Assembly: GCA_937991945.1 (NCBI GenBank)
Contig: CALKLO010000001.1
Coordinates: 20,555 to 84,554 of the forward strand
Length of the DNA stretch: 64,000 nucleotides
Direction: 5' to 3'
Source: an uncultured Granulosicoccus sp.
GTDB taxonomy: Bacteria; Pseudomonadota; Gammaproteobacteria; Granulosicoccales; Granulosicoccaceae
This document shows, piece by piece, positions 33,862-43,442 of the stretch. A model generated the notes under the pieces. That model was not told the DNA's origin and did not search any database. It saw only the letters and a list, made by a program, of their open reading frames with translations. A program made the translations under genes and the position numbers. Within the stretch, counting starts at the first letter, position 1. Every line of letters starts with the position of its first letter.

Positions 33862-35506
33862 AGTTAGGGCCGCCACCACCTTCAGGCACTACCCAAGTAA
33901 TATTCTGACTTGGGTCCTTGATATCACACGTTTTGCAGTGAATACAGTTCTGCGAATTGATTTGAAATCGCGGTGTTTCTTCCTCGATGATGACCTCATA
34001 AACCCCTACTGGGCAATAACGCTGCGCAGGTTCGGCGTACATCGGCAGGTTGTCTCTAATCGGTAAATCAGGGTCTGCCAGTTGTAGATGGACCGGCTGG
34101 TTTTCTTCGTGGTTTGTGTTGGACAGAAACACGGACGATGATTTGTCAAAGCTAACCACGCCATCGGGTTTAGGGTAGTTAGGTGGATTACACACATCAG
34201 CACGCTTCATACAGGCGTAATCCGGGATCTCGTCACGGAAGTTGAATGGCAGTTTTCCACCAAAGAAGTTCTGATCGATGTAGTTGTAGGCGCCGCCTAA
34301 ATACATTCCGAATTTATGCAGAGCAGGGCCCCAGTTGCGAGACGTCTTCAATTCCTCACCCGCCCAGCTGTCAAGGTACGCATCGTTGAACTCGACTAAT
34401 TCGCGTCCCTCATCACCATTTGCCAGCGCGACTGCGATAGTTTCTGCCGCCACCATGCCTGATTTCATTGCTGTATGAGTGCCTTTGATTTTTGCAAAAT
34501 TCAAAGTGCCTGCATCACAGCCTACGAGTAAGCCGCCCGGCATGCTCATTCGGGGTAGGGAATTTAAGCCGCCTTTCGCGATGGCTCGAGCACCATAGCT
34601 GACACGCTCACCACCTTCCAGCACCTGGCTGATAACAGGGTGTTGCTTGAAGCGCTGAAATTCGTCGAAAGTACTCAAATGCGGGTTGGAGTAGTTTAAA
34701 TCGATGATCAGTCCGACCACGACTTGATTGTTCTCCAAGTGGTACATGAAAGCTCCGCCGGTGGACGACGTTTCAGACAATGGCCAGCCAGCACCGTGGA
34801 CCACAACACCAGGCTCATGCTTAGCAGGGTCGACTTGCCAAAGTTCTTTCAATCCAATGCCGTAATGCTGAGGAGATTTGCCTTCATCAAGCTTAAAGTG
34901 GCTGATTAATTCCTTGCCTAAGTGGCCACGACACCCTTCAGCAAATACCGTGTATTTGGCGTGCAGTTCCATGCCACGCTCATGGCCTTCTTTAGGGTTG
35001 CCTGCTTCATCTAGGCCCATGTCGCCAGTAGCAACGCCTTTAATTCGGCCATCGTCATGAAACAATATTTCGGCAGCCGCAAAACCTGGGAATATTTCAA
35101 CACCCAGTGATTCCGCCTTTTCGGATAACCAACGCGTTAGGTTGCCAAGGCTTGCGACATAATTGCCATCGTTGTGCATGGTTTTAGGCGAGAGCAGCGC
35201 TGGTATGCGCACAGATTTTTCCGCGCTGGTAAAAAATAGAATGTCGTCGCGAGTCACGGCCGTTTTAAGCGGCGCATCCTCGGCTTCCCAATCTGGGAAT
35301 AGTTCTGTCAGGGCGCGGGGCTCTATGACAGCGCCTGAGAGGATGTGGGCACCGACTTCGGAGCCTTTTTCCAATACGACAACACTGATCTCTTGGTCTT
35401 TTTCTTGAGCCAGCTGCATCAATCGACAGGCCGTGGAAAGGCCCGCTGGGCCAGCCCCTACAACCACGACATCAAACTCCATCGATTCTCGTTCTTCACT
35501 ACTCAT
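33848..35506 (-). CDS. Electron transfer flavoprotein-ubiquinone oxidoreductase
   Basis: A 552-residue membrane-associated flavo-iron-sulfur enzyme that takes electrons from ETF to ubiquinone. The FAD-binding DVVVVGAGPAGLSTA is at about 9-23, the quinone-pocket GGLNSLPRMSMPGGLLVGCDAG in the middle, and the C-terminal ferredoxin-like site has the 4Fe-4S cysteines in QNCIHCKTCDIKD plus an upstream MKRADVC. The C terminus ends GGGGPNYPNM as in ETF-QO. It ends the route from the dehydrogenases through EtfBA. It is a single-gene unit with its own terminator. Confidence 0.96.
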   Translation of the reverse strand: MSSEERESMEFDVVVVGAGPAGLSTACRLMQLAQEKDQEISVVVLEKGSEVGAHILSGAVIEPRALTELFPDWEAEDAPLKTAVTRDDILFFTSAEKSVRIPALLSPKTMHNDGNYVASLGNLTRWLSEKAESLGVEIFPGFAAAEILFHDDGRIKGVATGDMGLDEAGNPKEGHERGMELHAKYTVFAEGCRGHLGKELISHFKLDEGKSPQHYGIGLKELWQVDPAKHEPGVVVHGAGWPLSETSSTGGAFMYHLENNQVVVGLIIDLNYSNPHLSTFDEFQRFKQHPVISQVLEGGERVSYGARAIAKGGLNSLPRMSMPGGLLVGCDAGTLNFAKIKGTHTAMKSGMVAAETIAVALANGDEGRELVEFNDAYLDSWAGEELKTSRNWGPALHKFGMYLGGAYNYIDQNFFGGKLPFNFRDEIPDYACMKRADVCNPPNYPKPDGVVSFDKSSSVFLSNTNHEENQPVHLQLADPDLPIRDNLPMYAEPAQRYCPVGVYEVIIEEETPRFQINSQNCIHCKTCDIKDPSQNITWVVPEGGGGPNYPNM

Positions 35507-35620
35507 ATTACGTTCTCTTGTTTTGTCTTAAGCCGCGACGTAGGCATTGACGGGCACAGTATGAATATTCGTTCATAGCTGTGCGTGTTTACAACCGTTT
35601 ATTCGTACTTGAACGACGTA

Positions 35621-37033
35621 TTAGCGACCAAATGTCTCTAAAGCCAATAAATCTGTCGACTTCCCACGTTTCGCGGGGACTGCGGCAGCGTTGAATTCGT
35701 TTTTAAGTCTGGTGCTGAGTGTTTTCATTGCCCTTTTTTCGCCGTGCACTAAAAGGGCAGGCGGAGTGTTATCAAAGCTCTTATACCAATCGACCATGCC
35801 TTGCTGATCGGCGTGAGCGGATAGCCCACCTATGGTGTGGACACTGGCACGCACCTTTATTTTATCACCCCAGATTTTAACGCTATCTGCACCATCAACC
35901 AGCTTACGACCTAGAGAGCCAGGCGATTGGTATCCGGCGATAATCACATGCGCGTCAGCGCGCCATAGGTTGTGTTTTAGGTGGTGCATGATACGTCCAC
36001 CCGTGCACATGCCGCTACCGGCAATAACGATGGCCCCGGAGGCCATTGCGTTAATTGCTCTTGATTCGTCGGCTGTTTGCGAAAATTTCAAATTAGGCAT
36101 AGCCAAGAGCGGGCCGTTCTTTTTGTAGTAGGCGGCCGCCTCTTCATCGTAAAGATTGGTGTGCTTCAGGTAGACCTCGCTGGCGCGTATAGCCATGGGG
36201 CTGTCGAGAAAAATATTCCAGCGGCCTAAATCCCATTCTTCGAAGTAGCGGGCCATGGTGTACAAAATCATTTGGCTTCGGCCAACCGAAAATGCAGGTA
36301 TCAAAATATTGCCTCTTACGCTGCTCAGTGCACTGGCAATTTCACTCACCTCGACGAGCGTTTCTGACCAATCTCTGTGGGTACGATTGCCATAGGTACT
36401 CTCCATAAGGACGAGATCGGCTTTTTTCAGATAACTAAAGTCTCGCAGTATCGGGGATCCGCGATGACCGAGATCTCCACTGAATACCACGGTTCGGGTT
36501 TGATCGCCTTCGGTCAGCGTAAGCTCGACCATGGAAGAGCCTAATATATGACCCGCATCAAAGAGCCGTATGGAGACACCTTGGGCGATCTCACGCGGTG
36601 TTTCATACTCCAATGCGCTAAGCTGCTTAATGGTATTTTCAACGTCGGATTGGTCGTAAAGCGGGCTGAGAAGCGGCTTGCCGGAGCGTTTGCGTCGTTT
36701 ATTTCGATACTCAACGTCGCGTGCATTGAGATGTGCGGAGTCCTTGAGCAATATCTGGACTAAATCGCAGGTGGCGGCATGGGTGTGTATTTGCCCTTTA
36801 AACCCTTGATCAAGCAGCATGGGTAAGCGCCCGCAATGATCGATATGCGCGTGGCTGAGAACCACGGCATCGAGTTCGGCGGGGTTAAAAGGAAAAGCGT
36901 CGTGATTTCTGAGCTCGTCTTTCTTGCGTCCTTGAATCAGTCCACAATCGAGTAGTACCCGAGTGTTGCCCAATTCGATAAGATGGCAGGAGCCAGTGAC
37001 TTCCTGCGCGGCACCGTAGCTTGTCAGTTTCAT
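35621..37033 (-). CDS. Beta-CASP metallo-beta-lactamase-fold RNA hydrolase
   Basis: A 470-residue MBL-fold protein. Zinc ligands are in HAHIDHCG (motif 2, near residue 60) and later FSGDLGHRG. The beta-CASP motifs follow: MESTYGNR, GSGMCTGGRIMHHL, VHTIGGLSAHAD and LVHGE. This set defines CPSF73/RNase J-like nucleases that act on RNA 3' ends or structure. Bacterial members of this subgroup (470-500 residues, no extra domains) are poorly characterised. The start ATG 37033 faces a 142-base intergenic region with an 18-base perfect palindrome. Confidence 0.9.
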   Translation of the reverse strand: MKLTSYGAAQEVTGSCHLIELGNTRVLLDCGLIQGRKKDELRNHDAFPFNPAELDAVVLSHAHIDHCGRLPMLLDQGFKGQIHTHAATCDLVQILLKDSAHLNARDVEYRNKRRKRSGKPLLSPLYDQSDVENTIKQLSALEYETPREIAQGVSIRLFDAGHILGSSMVELTLTEGDQTRTVVFSGDLGHRGSPILRDFSYLKKADLVLMESTYGNRTHRDWSETLVEVSEIASALSSVRGNILIPAFSVGRSQMILYTMARYFEEWDLGRWNIFLDSPMAIRASEVYLKHTNLYDEEAAAYYKKNGPLLAMPNLKFSQTADESRAINAMASGAIVIAGSGMCTGGRIMHHLKHNLWRADAHVIIAGYQSPGSLGRKLVDGADSVKIWGDKIKVRASVHTIGGLSAHADQQGMVDWYKSFDNTPPALLVHGEKRAMKTLSTRLKNEFNAAAVPAKRGKSTDLLALETFGR

Positions 37034-37080
37034 GGCGTTTAATCAGCCGCCGGGATCAGGCGCGGCATAGGTTTCCCCGT

Positions 37081-37098
37081 ATACAATGGCCATTGTAT
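37081..37098. promoter_or_regulatory. 18-base perfect palindrome, candidate operator
   Basis: ATACAATGGCCATTGTAT is identical to its reverse complement and sits midway between the divergent MBL and rlmKL genes. As a spacer-free perfect palindrome it is more like a repressor site than a terminator. Confidence 0.5.
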
Positions 37099-37175
37099 CC
37101 AAGACCGGACCGTTTGATCCTCTTGGGCAGCAGAGTTGTTACTCGATTTTTAATTCCCTATAGGTTTCTACGCAC

Positions 37176-39509
37176 TTGTTGAATTTGTCCACACCCCTTA
37201 GCGCTCGTCTAATTACTGACGAGACCGAGCTATACGCCACCTGTGGGGCGGGTCTTGAGCGCCTATTAGCCGAGGAGTTTAATGGGTTAAAACTCAAGGG
37301 TGTGCAGAGCGCAGGGGCGGGTGTAAAGTTTCGGGGAGGGTTAAAAGCGGGCTACACGGCGTGTTTATGGTCGCGAATCGCGAATCGCGTTATTTTGCCG
37401 ATTCATTCTGGTCCGGCGTCGACCCCGGAAGAGCTATACACCTTAGTGCAGCAAATTCCGTGGGCTGAGCATGTGGACGTCGACGGCACGCTGGCGGTCG
37501 ACTTTTATACGGCAAAATCTGCCATTACTCATTCGCAATACGGTGCGCTGAAGGTTAAGGATGCCGTTGTCGATCAATTTAGAGACGATTTCGGCAGGCG
37601 TCCCAACGTCGAGCGTGACACCCCTGATTTGCGCATCAATGTGTATTTGTTTCGCGATAAGGCGCGTATTGCTATCGATTTGTCAGGCAGTAGCTTGCAT
37701 CGTCGAGGTTATCGAGATGCGCAAGGACTCGCTCCACTCAAAGAAAATTTGGCGGCGGCTCTGTTGTGCGCATCAGGTTGGCCGCAAGCCATAGAAGAGG
37801 GCGTGACGCTGGTTGACCCGATGTGTGGTTCTGGCACACTCATTATTGAGGCTGCCATGATGGCCTGTCACCAAGCCCCAGGGTTGCAGCGTGACTACTT
37901 TGGTTTTGAGGGCTGGAAGGGCCATGATGCCGATTTATGGCAATCGCTAACAGAGAAAGCGGTAGAGACGCGTCGAGACTGTCCAGTGGTTATCGTTGGA
38001 TCCGACCAAGATCCTACGGCTATCGAAAATTGTGCTCACAATATCGCGCAGGCCGGTTTGCAGAATGCGATTTCTATTGAACGTATCAATTTAAGTGCTG
38101 GGCGGCCAAAAGCTATCGGTAATATCGGTGAAGGTCTGTTAGTCACCAACCCACCGTACGGTGAGCGACTGGCCGCAGACAACCAATTTTATAGCGATTT
38201 AGGTACTGACATTAGCCGCTTTTATGCCGGCTGGCAGTGTGCCTTGTTTACGTCCATTGCGGCACCTTTTTCACGGGCAAGGCTGCCCATGTCCCAAACG
38301 CTGCATGTGCGTAATGGTGGTATTGATTGTGTCCTGTTGACCGGTGACATTCCTAGTAGCGGTATTCAACGACGCTCTGTTAGTGAGCCCAGCGTGGTCG
38401 TTGAAGCCTTAGACGATGCTGAGATGGATACTGACTCTGAGAGCGATAACCATCCGCAGGCGTCTTTGTATAAAGGCCGTCAAGAAGCACAAGAAGAACA
38501 AGATGATGAGGACGTTGTCGAGGATACCGGCGTCAATATTATCGACTTCATTAACCGCATAAAGAAAAATCGCAAAGGCTTAAAGGGTTGGCTTACGCAG
38601 AATGATATTCATGCATTTAGAATTTACGATGCTGATTTGCCTGAGTTTGCTGTGGCCATTGATGTCTACAACGCAGAGACCACTCATTGCGTAGTGCAGG
38701 AATATCAAGCGCCTGCCACGGTTAACCGCGCAATGGCCGAAGCTCGATTAGACGCCATCATGCAGGCAATGCCGGAGGTCATGAATATACCGGCCTCGCA
38801 GGTGCATCTGAAGGTTCGAGAGGTACAGTCTGGTCTGCAGCAATACGAAAAACAAAGTGCGTCGCAAACAAAAACAGCAACTGTGTTGGAATTTGGTGCA
38901 CCGCTAGAAGTTAACTTCACAGATTACCTTGATACGGGATTGTTTCTGGATCACCGTCCCGTGCGTCGATACTTGTACAAGAACAGCGAAGGAAAGCGGT
39001 TCCTAAACTTGTTTGCCTACACCGGTGCAGCGACCGTAGCCGCGGTTGCTGGTGGAGCGGATAGCAGCGTATCGGTGGATACCTCTAACCGTTACTGTCA
39101 GTGGGCAATGAGGAATCTAGATAAGAATAATGCGGCTCAGCAAAAGCATGAAGTGGTAAGACAAGATGTCAATGCTTGGTTAGCAGGTGCAGGTGTGAGT
39201 ATCCGAGAAGATTCAATGTTTGACTTGATTTTGCTTGATCCACCGACATTTTCAAATTCCAGCTCATTGGAAGATGACTGGAATGTGCAGCGCGATCATG
39301 TGAAAACCATAGATGCCTGCCTAGCGTTGTTGGCACCGGGTGGTACGTTGATTTTTTCTAATAACTTTCGACGTTTCAAACTTGATCCTGAACTCTTAGA
39401 GGACAAGAGTCGCGGTATCAAAGTTGAAGACAAAAATCGTTGGTCAATCGACAGAGATTTTCAACGAAATGCCCGCATCCACCAATGCTGGTTTATGCAC
39501 AAGAAATGA
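37176..39509 (+). CDS. rlmL: Bifunctional 23S rRNA methyltransferase RlmKL
   Basis: A 777-residue fused enzyme. The N-terminal half has a THUMP domain and a methyltransferase with DPMCGSGTLIIEAA and NPPYGERL (m2G2445). The C-terminal half has FLDHRPVRRYL, NLFAYTGAATVAA and LLDPPTFSNSS (m7G2069). An acidic insert (about 405-455, rich in D/E/Q) makes it longer than E. coli RlmL (702). No ATG is in frame near the 5' end; starts are TTG 37176, 37179 or 37185, with the family usually beginning about 10 residues before the conserved ELYATCGAGLE. A rare TTG start is likely. Confidence 0.92.
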   Translation: MLNLSTPLSARLITDETELYATCGAGLERLLAEEFNGLKLKGVQSAGAGVKFRGGLKAGYTACLWSRIANRVILPIHSGPASTPEELYTLVQQIPWAEHVDVDGTLAVDFYTAKSAITHSQYGALKVKDAVVDQFRDDFGRRPNVERDTPDLRINVYLFRDKARIAIDLSGSSLHRRGYRDAQGLAPLKENLAAALLCASGWPQAIEEGVTLVDPMCGSGTLIIEAAMMACHQAPGLQRDYFGFEGWKGHDADLWQSLTEKAVETRRDCPVVIVGSDQDPTAIENCAHNIAQAGLQNAISIERINLSAGRPKAIGNIGEGLLVTNPPYGERLAADNQFYSDLGTDISRFYAGWQCALFTSIAAPFSRARLPMSQTLHVRNGGIDCVLLTGDIPSSGIQRRSVSEPSVVVEALDDAEMDTDSESDNHPQASLYKGRQEAQEEQDDEDVVEDTGVNIIDFINRIKKNRKGLKGWLTQNDIHAFRIYDADLPEFAVAIDVYNAETTHCVVQEYQAPATVNRAMAEARLDAIMQAMPEVMNIPASQVHLKVREVQSGLQQYEKQSASQTKTATVLEFGAPLEVNFTDYLDTGLFLDHRPVRRYLYKNSEGKRFLNLFAYTGAATVAAVAGGADSSVSVDTSNRYCQWAMRNLDKNNAAQQKHEVVRQDVNAWLAGAGVSIREDSMFDLILLDPPTFSNSSSLEDDWNVQRDHVKTIDACLALLAPGGTLIFSNNFRRFKLDPELLEDKSRGIKVEDKNRWSIDRDFQRNARIHQCWFMHKK

Positions 39510-39530
39510 AACTGGGTGCGCCCAGTTTTT
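39509..39530 (+). terminator. Intrinsic terminator after rlmKL
   Basis: A perfect 8-bp stem AAACTGGG (39509-39516) / CCCAGTTT (39521-39528) with a TGCG loop, followed by TT. The final base of the rlmKL stop is the first base of the stem. Confidence 0.82.
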
Positions 39531-39604
39531 AACAGATTCAACGGTTCGGTGAGACATACTTCATCGTATAGTTCGGTATAGACAACAACACCAGAGGTTT
39601 GCGC

Positions 39605-40708
39605 GTGGCTGAATTTTTTTATGAATACGGTTTGTTCTTTTTAAAGGCGCTGACGTTTGTCATAGCAGCGGTTGTCATTATCATGGCCATCGTGGCTGCT
39701 GCCATGCGCAGCCGAGAGATGAGTGGTGGTTCTGAAGAGGGCCATATTGAAATCAAGAAGTACAATGAGCTCCTTGAGGATATGCAAGAGTCCTTATCGT
39801 TTTCATTGCTGACGCCTGAAATGAGAAAGCAGGCTGAGAAAGAGAAAAAAGTCAGTGACAAAGCCGAACGCAAAGCGGCAAAAGCTGCAGCGAAAAAGGC
39901 GAAGAAACAACGTGGCGAAGGCGAAACTATCGTGCCTGAGAAAACCACCTCCAGGCTTTACGTCATGGATTTTGATGGTGATATTCGTGCCAGTGCCGTT
40001 GAGCGACTGCGTCGTGAAATAACGGCCATCCTAACGACCGCAACACCTGACGATGAAGTGATGGTTCGTCTCGAGAGTGGTGGTGGCATGGTGACATCCT
40101 ATGGCTTGGCGGCCTCGCAATTGGATCGTGTCCGAGACAAGAACATACCGCTTACAATCTGTGTCGATAAAGTTGCGGCCAGTGGAGGATACATGATGGC
40201 GTGTGTTGCAGATAAAGTGGTTGCAGCACCTTTCGCTGTGTTGGGCTCAATTGGTGTTGTTGCTCAGATACCTAACGTGCATCGTTTGCTTAAAGAGCTG
40301 AAAATTGATTTTGAAATGCTGACAGCGGGTAAGTACAAACGAACGCTGACGGTATTTGGTGAAAACACAGACGAAGGTCGGCAAAAATTCCTAGAAGATA
40401 TTGAGCGTATTCATGCGCAATTCAAACAGTACGTTAGCCAACGTAGGCCGCAGTTGGATATTGAAGCGGTAGCGACCGGTGAAATATGGTCAGGCCAGGA
40501 TGCCCTAGACCTAAAGTTGGCTGATGAGTTATCGACCAGTGATCAATACCTTATTGATGCCTGTGAGGAGCGTGAAGTGTTGCTGCTCGCTTACAAAGAA
40601 AAGCGAGGCATGTTTGATCGATTATCGATTGGTGTTCAAAACACCATCGACGGTGTGCTGTTGAAATGGTTCGATCGACTGATGAAAAGCCGTTTTTCTA
40701 TTGGTTAA
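39605..40708 (+). CDS. sohB: SohB-type S49 signal peptide peptidase homologue
   Basis: GTG 39605 is preferred because GAGG (39594-39597) lies 7 bases before it but only 1 base before the in-frame TTG 39599. The 367-residue product has an N-terminal membrane helix (about 9-33), a charged KKxK-rich region, and the S49 protease core. The catalytic Ser is in KVAASGGYMMACVADK, the Lys in LTAGKYKRTLT. SohB is a periplasmic or membrane-anchored serine protease in gammaproteobacteria. A weak hairpin follows the gene. Confidence 0.9.
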   Translation: MAEFFYEYGLFFLKALTFVIAAVVIIMAIVAAAMRSREMSGGSEEGHIEIKKYNELLEDMQESLSFSLLTPEMRKQAEKEKKVSDKAERKAAKAAAKKAKKQRGEGETIVPEKTTSRLYVMDFDGDIRASAVERLRREITAILTTATPDDEVMVRLESGGGMVTSYGLAASQLDRVRDKNIPLTICVDKVAASGGYMMACVADKVVAAPFAVLGSIGVVAQIPNVHRLLKELKIDFEMLTAGKYKRTLTVFGENTDEGRQKFLEDIERIHAQFKQYVSQRRPQLDIEAVATGEIWSGQDALDLKLADELSTSDQYLIDACEEREVLLLAYKEKRGMFDRLSIGVQNTIDGVLLKWFDRLMKSRFSIG

Positions 40709-40745
40709 ATAGACCACACATTGCGTGGGTGGAACGGGCAGGGAG

Positions 40746-40773
40746 ACTCGAGGGTGTGAGTAACCCCTCGAGT
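40746..40773 (+). other. Hairpin after sohB
   Basis: A perfect 9-bp stem ACTCGAGGG (40746-40754) / CCCTCGAGT (40765-40773), loop 10 bases, without a T-tract. Possibly a Rho-dependent or mRNA-protecting structure between sohB and the HDOD gene. Confidence 0.45.
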
Positions 40774-40882
40774 TATCGGGGAAATTGTGACTATTGATTC
40801 TCCTAAGTAACCCGAGATTCTTATTATTGCCGTAAGTAGTGCCGCTACCTTTAACCGAACATAGGGTTCAACGGGTGGTTTC

Positions 40883-41728
40883 ATGCAGGCGGAGAGGAAG
40901 CGTAGTTTTGCGTCAGTCATGGCTGACTCTTTCCAGTTTGATGACGGTAAATTGCCGTCATTGCCTAACGCGGTTATTTACCTCGAAAAAGCCATGCGGG
41001 ACGATTCCGTTAGTCTCGCGGCGCTGGCAGAACTTCTCAGCAAAGACCCCGTGCTGGCCGCACGCTTAGTTAGGGTGAGTAACAGCGTCTATTACAGGGC
41101 AATGTCGCCTGCAGAGAGTGTTCCTGCGGCAGTCAGCCGAATAGGATTCAAATCGACCCGCAACATTGCGCTGGGGTTATTGAAGAACTCGTTCAAAGCT
41201 CGCAATGATGTTATTGCCGCTATGATCACAGAGCTCTGGATGGAATCTCTGCGAACAGCTGCAGTGGCGCAAGCCTTAGCAGCGCACTACACATTAATGG
41301 ACGCCCAACGAGCCCTGTTAGGAGGGTTGATGTACAACGTCGGGCCTATGCTGCTCTTAACTAAAATCGATGACAATACTGATTCGATAGAGCGCGCAAA
41401 TGTTCAACGTTTGATTGACACCCATGCCGTGGAGTTCGGGGTTAAATTACTTGAGCACTGGGAAATGGATTCGGAAATCATAGCAGTTGCGGCCCATCGA
41501 GATCACTGGGTTCGTCACCACGACGATGCACCTGACCTTGCAGATTTGATCATTGTGTCGCGTAGTTGTATTCCTGATCTTGACGGACGCAAACCAGACT
41601 TCGATATATGCGAGTCTTTGCCAAGCTATGAGCGCATGAGACATTACCTGCGCTTAACTGAACCGTTGGAAAGCATCGTCGATGATGCAGAAGAGTCTAT
41701 CGCTCGCACATTAGACATGTTCTTCTAG
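40883..41728 (+). CDS. HDOD domain protein
   Basis: A 281-residue cytoplasmic protein with the HDOD fold (about 20-220): LPSLPNAVIYLEKAMRDD, LAELLSKDPVLAARLVRVSNSVYY and RIGFKSTRNIALGLL are textbook. HDOD proteins resemble HD phosphohydrolases but lack the metal-binding HD pair; they act as signalling adaptors for c-di-GMP, two-component or chemotaxis pathways. It ends two bases from the converging acyl-CoA synthetase. The partner is not evident from the neighbours. Confidence 0.88.
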   Translation: MQAERKRSFASVMADSFQFDDGKLPSLPNAVIYLEKAMRDDSVSLAALAELLSKDPVLAARLVRVSNSVYYRAMSPAESVPAAVSRIGFKSTRNIALGLLKNSFKARNDVIAAMITELWMESLRTAAVAQALAAHYTLMDAQRALLGGLMYNVGPMLLLTKIDDNTDSIERANVQRLIDTHAVEFGVKLLEHWEMDSEIIAVAAHRDHWVRHHDDAPDLADLIIVSRSCIPDLDGRKPDFDICESLPSYERMRHYLRLTEPLESIVDDAEESIARTLDMFF

Positions 41729-41730
41729 GT

Positions 41731-43416
41731 TTACATTTCATCAGCCCATTGGCGTAATTTGAACTTTTGAATTTTGCCGGTTGAGGTTTTAGGTAGATCC
41801 CTAAACACAATGCTCTTTGGGCATTTGAAGTGAGCAAGCTTTTCTCGACACCACGCTACTAATTCTTGTTCGGTGGCTGCAGCCCCCGGTTTTAAGGTTA
41901 CAAAAGCACACGGCGTTTCTCCCCATTTTTCATCACGCTTGGCAGCAACTGCAGCTTCAAGAACTGCCGGGTGTGCGAAAAGCGCATTTTCTATTTCAAT
42001 GGATGAGATGTTCTCTCCACCTGAGATGATGATGTCTTTTGAGCGATCCATGATTCGCAAATAGCCGTCTGGATCCATGACAGCAAGGTCGCCGCTATGG
42101 AACCAACCGCCCCTAAAAGCCTCTTCATTGGCTTGCGCATTTCGATAGTAGCCACGCATAACGATATTGCCGCGGAACATGATTTCACCAATGCTTTTAC
42201 CGTCTCGAGCAACCGGTACTAAGGTGTCTGGGTCTAGTACATCCAATTGATCCAATACTTGGTATCGGACACCTTGACGGGATTTAAGCCGTGCTCGTTC
42301 ACTGTCGTCCAAATTGTCCCAGGCAGGGTTCCAAGCACACATAACGGCAGGCCCGTAGGTTTCAGTGAGTCCGTATGTGTGCGTGACATGAAAGCCTAGT
42401 GCTTCAATTTCCAACAGTACGCTTGCGGGTGGGGGCGCTGCTGCCGTCATGATGTTTACCACGTGAGGCAAGGGCTTTATAACGTCGTCATCTGCATTGA
42501 CGATAAAATTAAGAATAATCGGTGCACCACAAAAATGCGTAACACCATGTGTATGAATGTTGTCGTAAATCGTTTTTGCTGTGATGGTTCTTGCGCAAAC
42601 GCTGGTGCCAGCATTGGCGGCTAACGACCAAGGGAAGCACCAGCCGTTGCAATGAAACATGGGTAGTGTCCATAGATACACCGGATGCGGGCCCATATGC
42701 CAACCAGTGATGTTGGACAACGCATTTAATGTTGCCCCACGATGATGGTAGATAACCCCTTTGGGTTGGCCTGTTGTGCCCGACGTGTAGTTGAGTGAAA
42801 TCGACTGCCATTCATCGGCAGGTAGTGTCCATTGCCAATCAGGGTCAATAGCCGGTAGTTGATCGTGTGGGGTGCTCTGGGCATCAACAAAGCTTTCGTA
42901 ATCAAGCTCGCAGATAGCTTCGCCTGTGGCTTGCGCATCGTCAATACTTATTAGCAGAGGCGGTGTCGGTAGATTTTTTATAGCCTCTCGTACAACGGTG
43001 GTTGAGTCTTTGTCGACAAACAAGACTTTTGCACCACCGTGCTCGAGTATGTGAGCGATGGTGGTTGCTTCCAAACGCGTATTAATGGCGTTCAGAATAG
43101 CGCCCGTCATGGGCACTGAAAAATGAAGTTCAAAGAGCGCCGGAATATTCGGTGCAATAACGGCCACCACATCGCCTGTGGTTATGCCCAAAGCTGCTAG
43201 GCGTGCAGCCCCAACCTGACAACGTTGATAGGTGTCGCTCCACGTGTAGCGTAGATCACCATGTATGACCGATAAACGCTCAGGATAAACCTCGGCGCTA
43301 CGGGCAATGAAGCTTAGCGGGCTTAGAGGGGTATAGTTTGCTTCATGTGCAGGCAACGGCACATCGTTGTCTCCCGGCTGTCTGGCGTTTGGAATAGTGG
43401 GGTGATAACCGGACAT
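41731..43416 (-). CDS. Acyl-CoA synthetase (AMP-forming), DmdB-like
   Basis: ATG 43416 is preferred (GAGG 9 bases upstream; the in-frame GTG 43422 is only 3 bases from it). The 561-residue ANL enzyme has the P-loop YTSGTTGQPKGVIYHH, the A5 block HTYGLTETYGP, GWFHSGDLAVMDPDGY and the adenylation Lys in KTSTGKIQKF. It activates a carboxylic acid to its CoA thioester. The subgroup includes methylmercaptopropionate and medium-chain fatty acid ligases; the substrate is not determined. It is divergent from a CoA-transferase with only about 26 bases between the starts, so promoters must overlap. Confidence 0.9.
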   Translation of the reverse strand: MSGYHPTIPNARQPGDNDVPLPAHEANYTPLSPLSFIARSAEVYPERLSVIHGDLRYTWSDTYQRCQVGAARLAALGITTGDVVAVIAPNIPALFELHFSVPMTGAILNAINTRLEATTIAHILEHGGAKVLFVDKDSTTVVREAIKNLPTPPLLISIDDAQATGEAICELDYESFVDAQSTPHDQLPAIDPDWQWTLPADEWQSISLNYTSGTTGQPKGVIYHHRGATLNALSNITGWHMGPHPVYLWTLPMFHCNGWCFPWSLAANAGTSVCARTITAKTIYDNIHTHGVTHFCGAPIILNFIVNADDDVIKPLPHVVNIMTAAAPPPASVLLEIEALGFHVTHTYGLTETYGPAVMCAWNPAWDNLDDSERARLKSRQGVRYQVLDQLDVLDPDTLVPVARDGKSIGEIMFRGNIVMRGYYRNAQANEEAFRGGWFHSGDLAVMDPDGYLRIMDRSKDIIISGGENISSIEIENALFAHPAVLEAAVAAKRDEKWGETPCAFVTLKPGAAATEQELVAWCREKLAHFKCPKSIVFRDLPKTSTGKIQKFKLRQWADEM

Positions 43417-43442
43417 AGACACAAACCTCTTTTGGATGAAAC

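Noticed and set aside
14642..43416. A DMSP demethylation pathway (DmdB-like ligase, DmdC-like dehydrogenase, crotonases)
   Set aside because: DmdA is absent, the ligase and dehydrogenase genes are about 25 kb apart, and these families act on many acyl-CoA compounds; the pathway is only a possibility.
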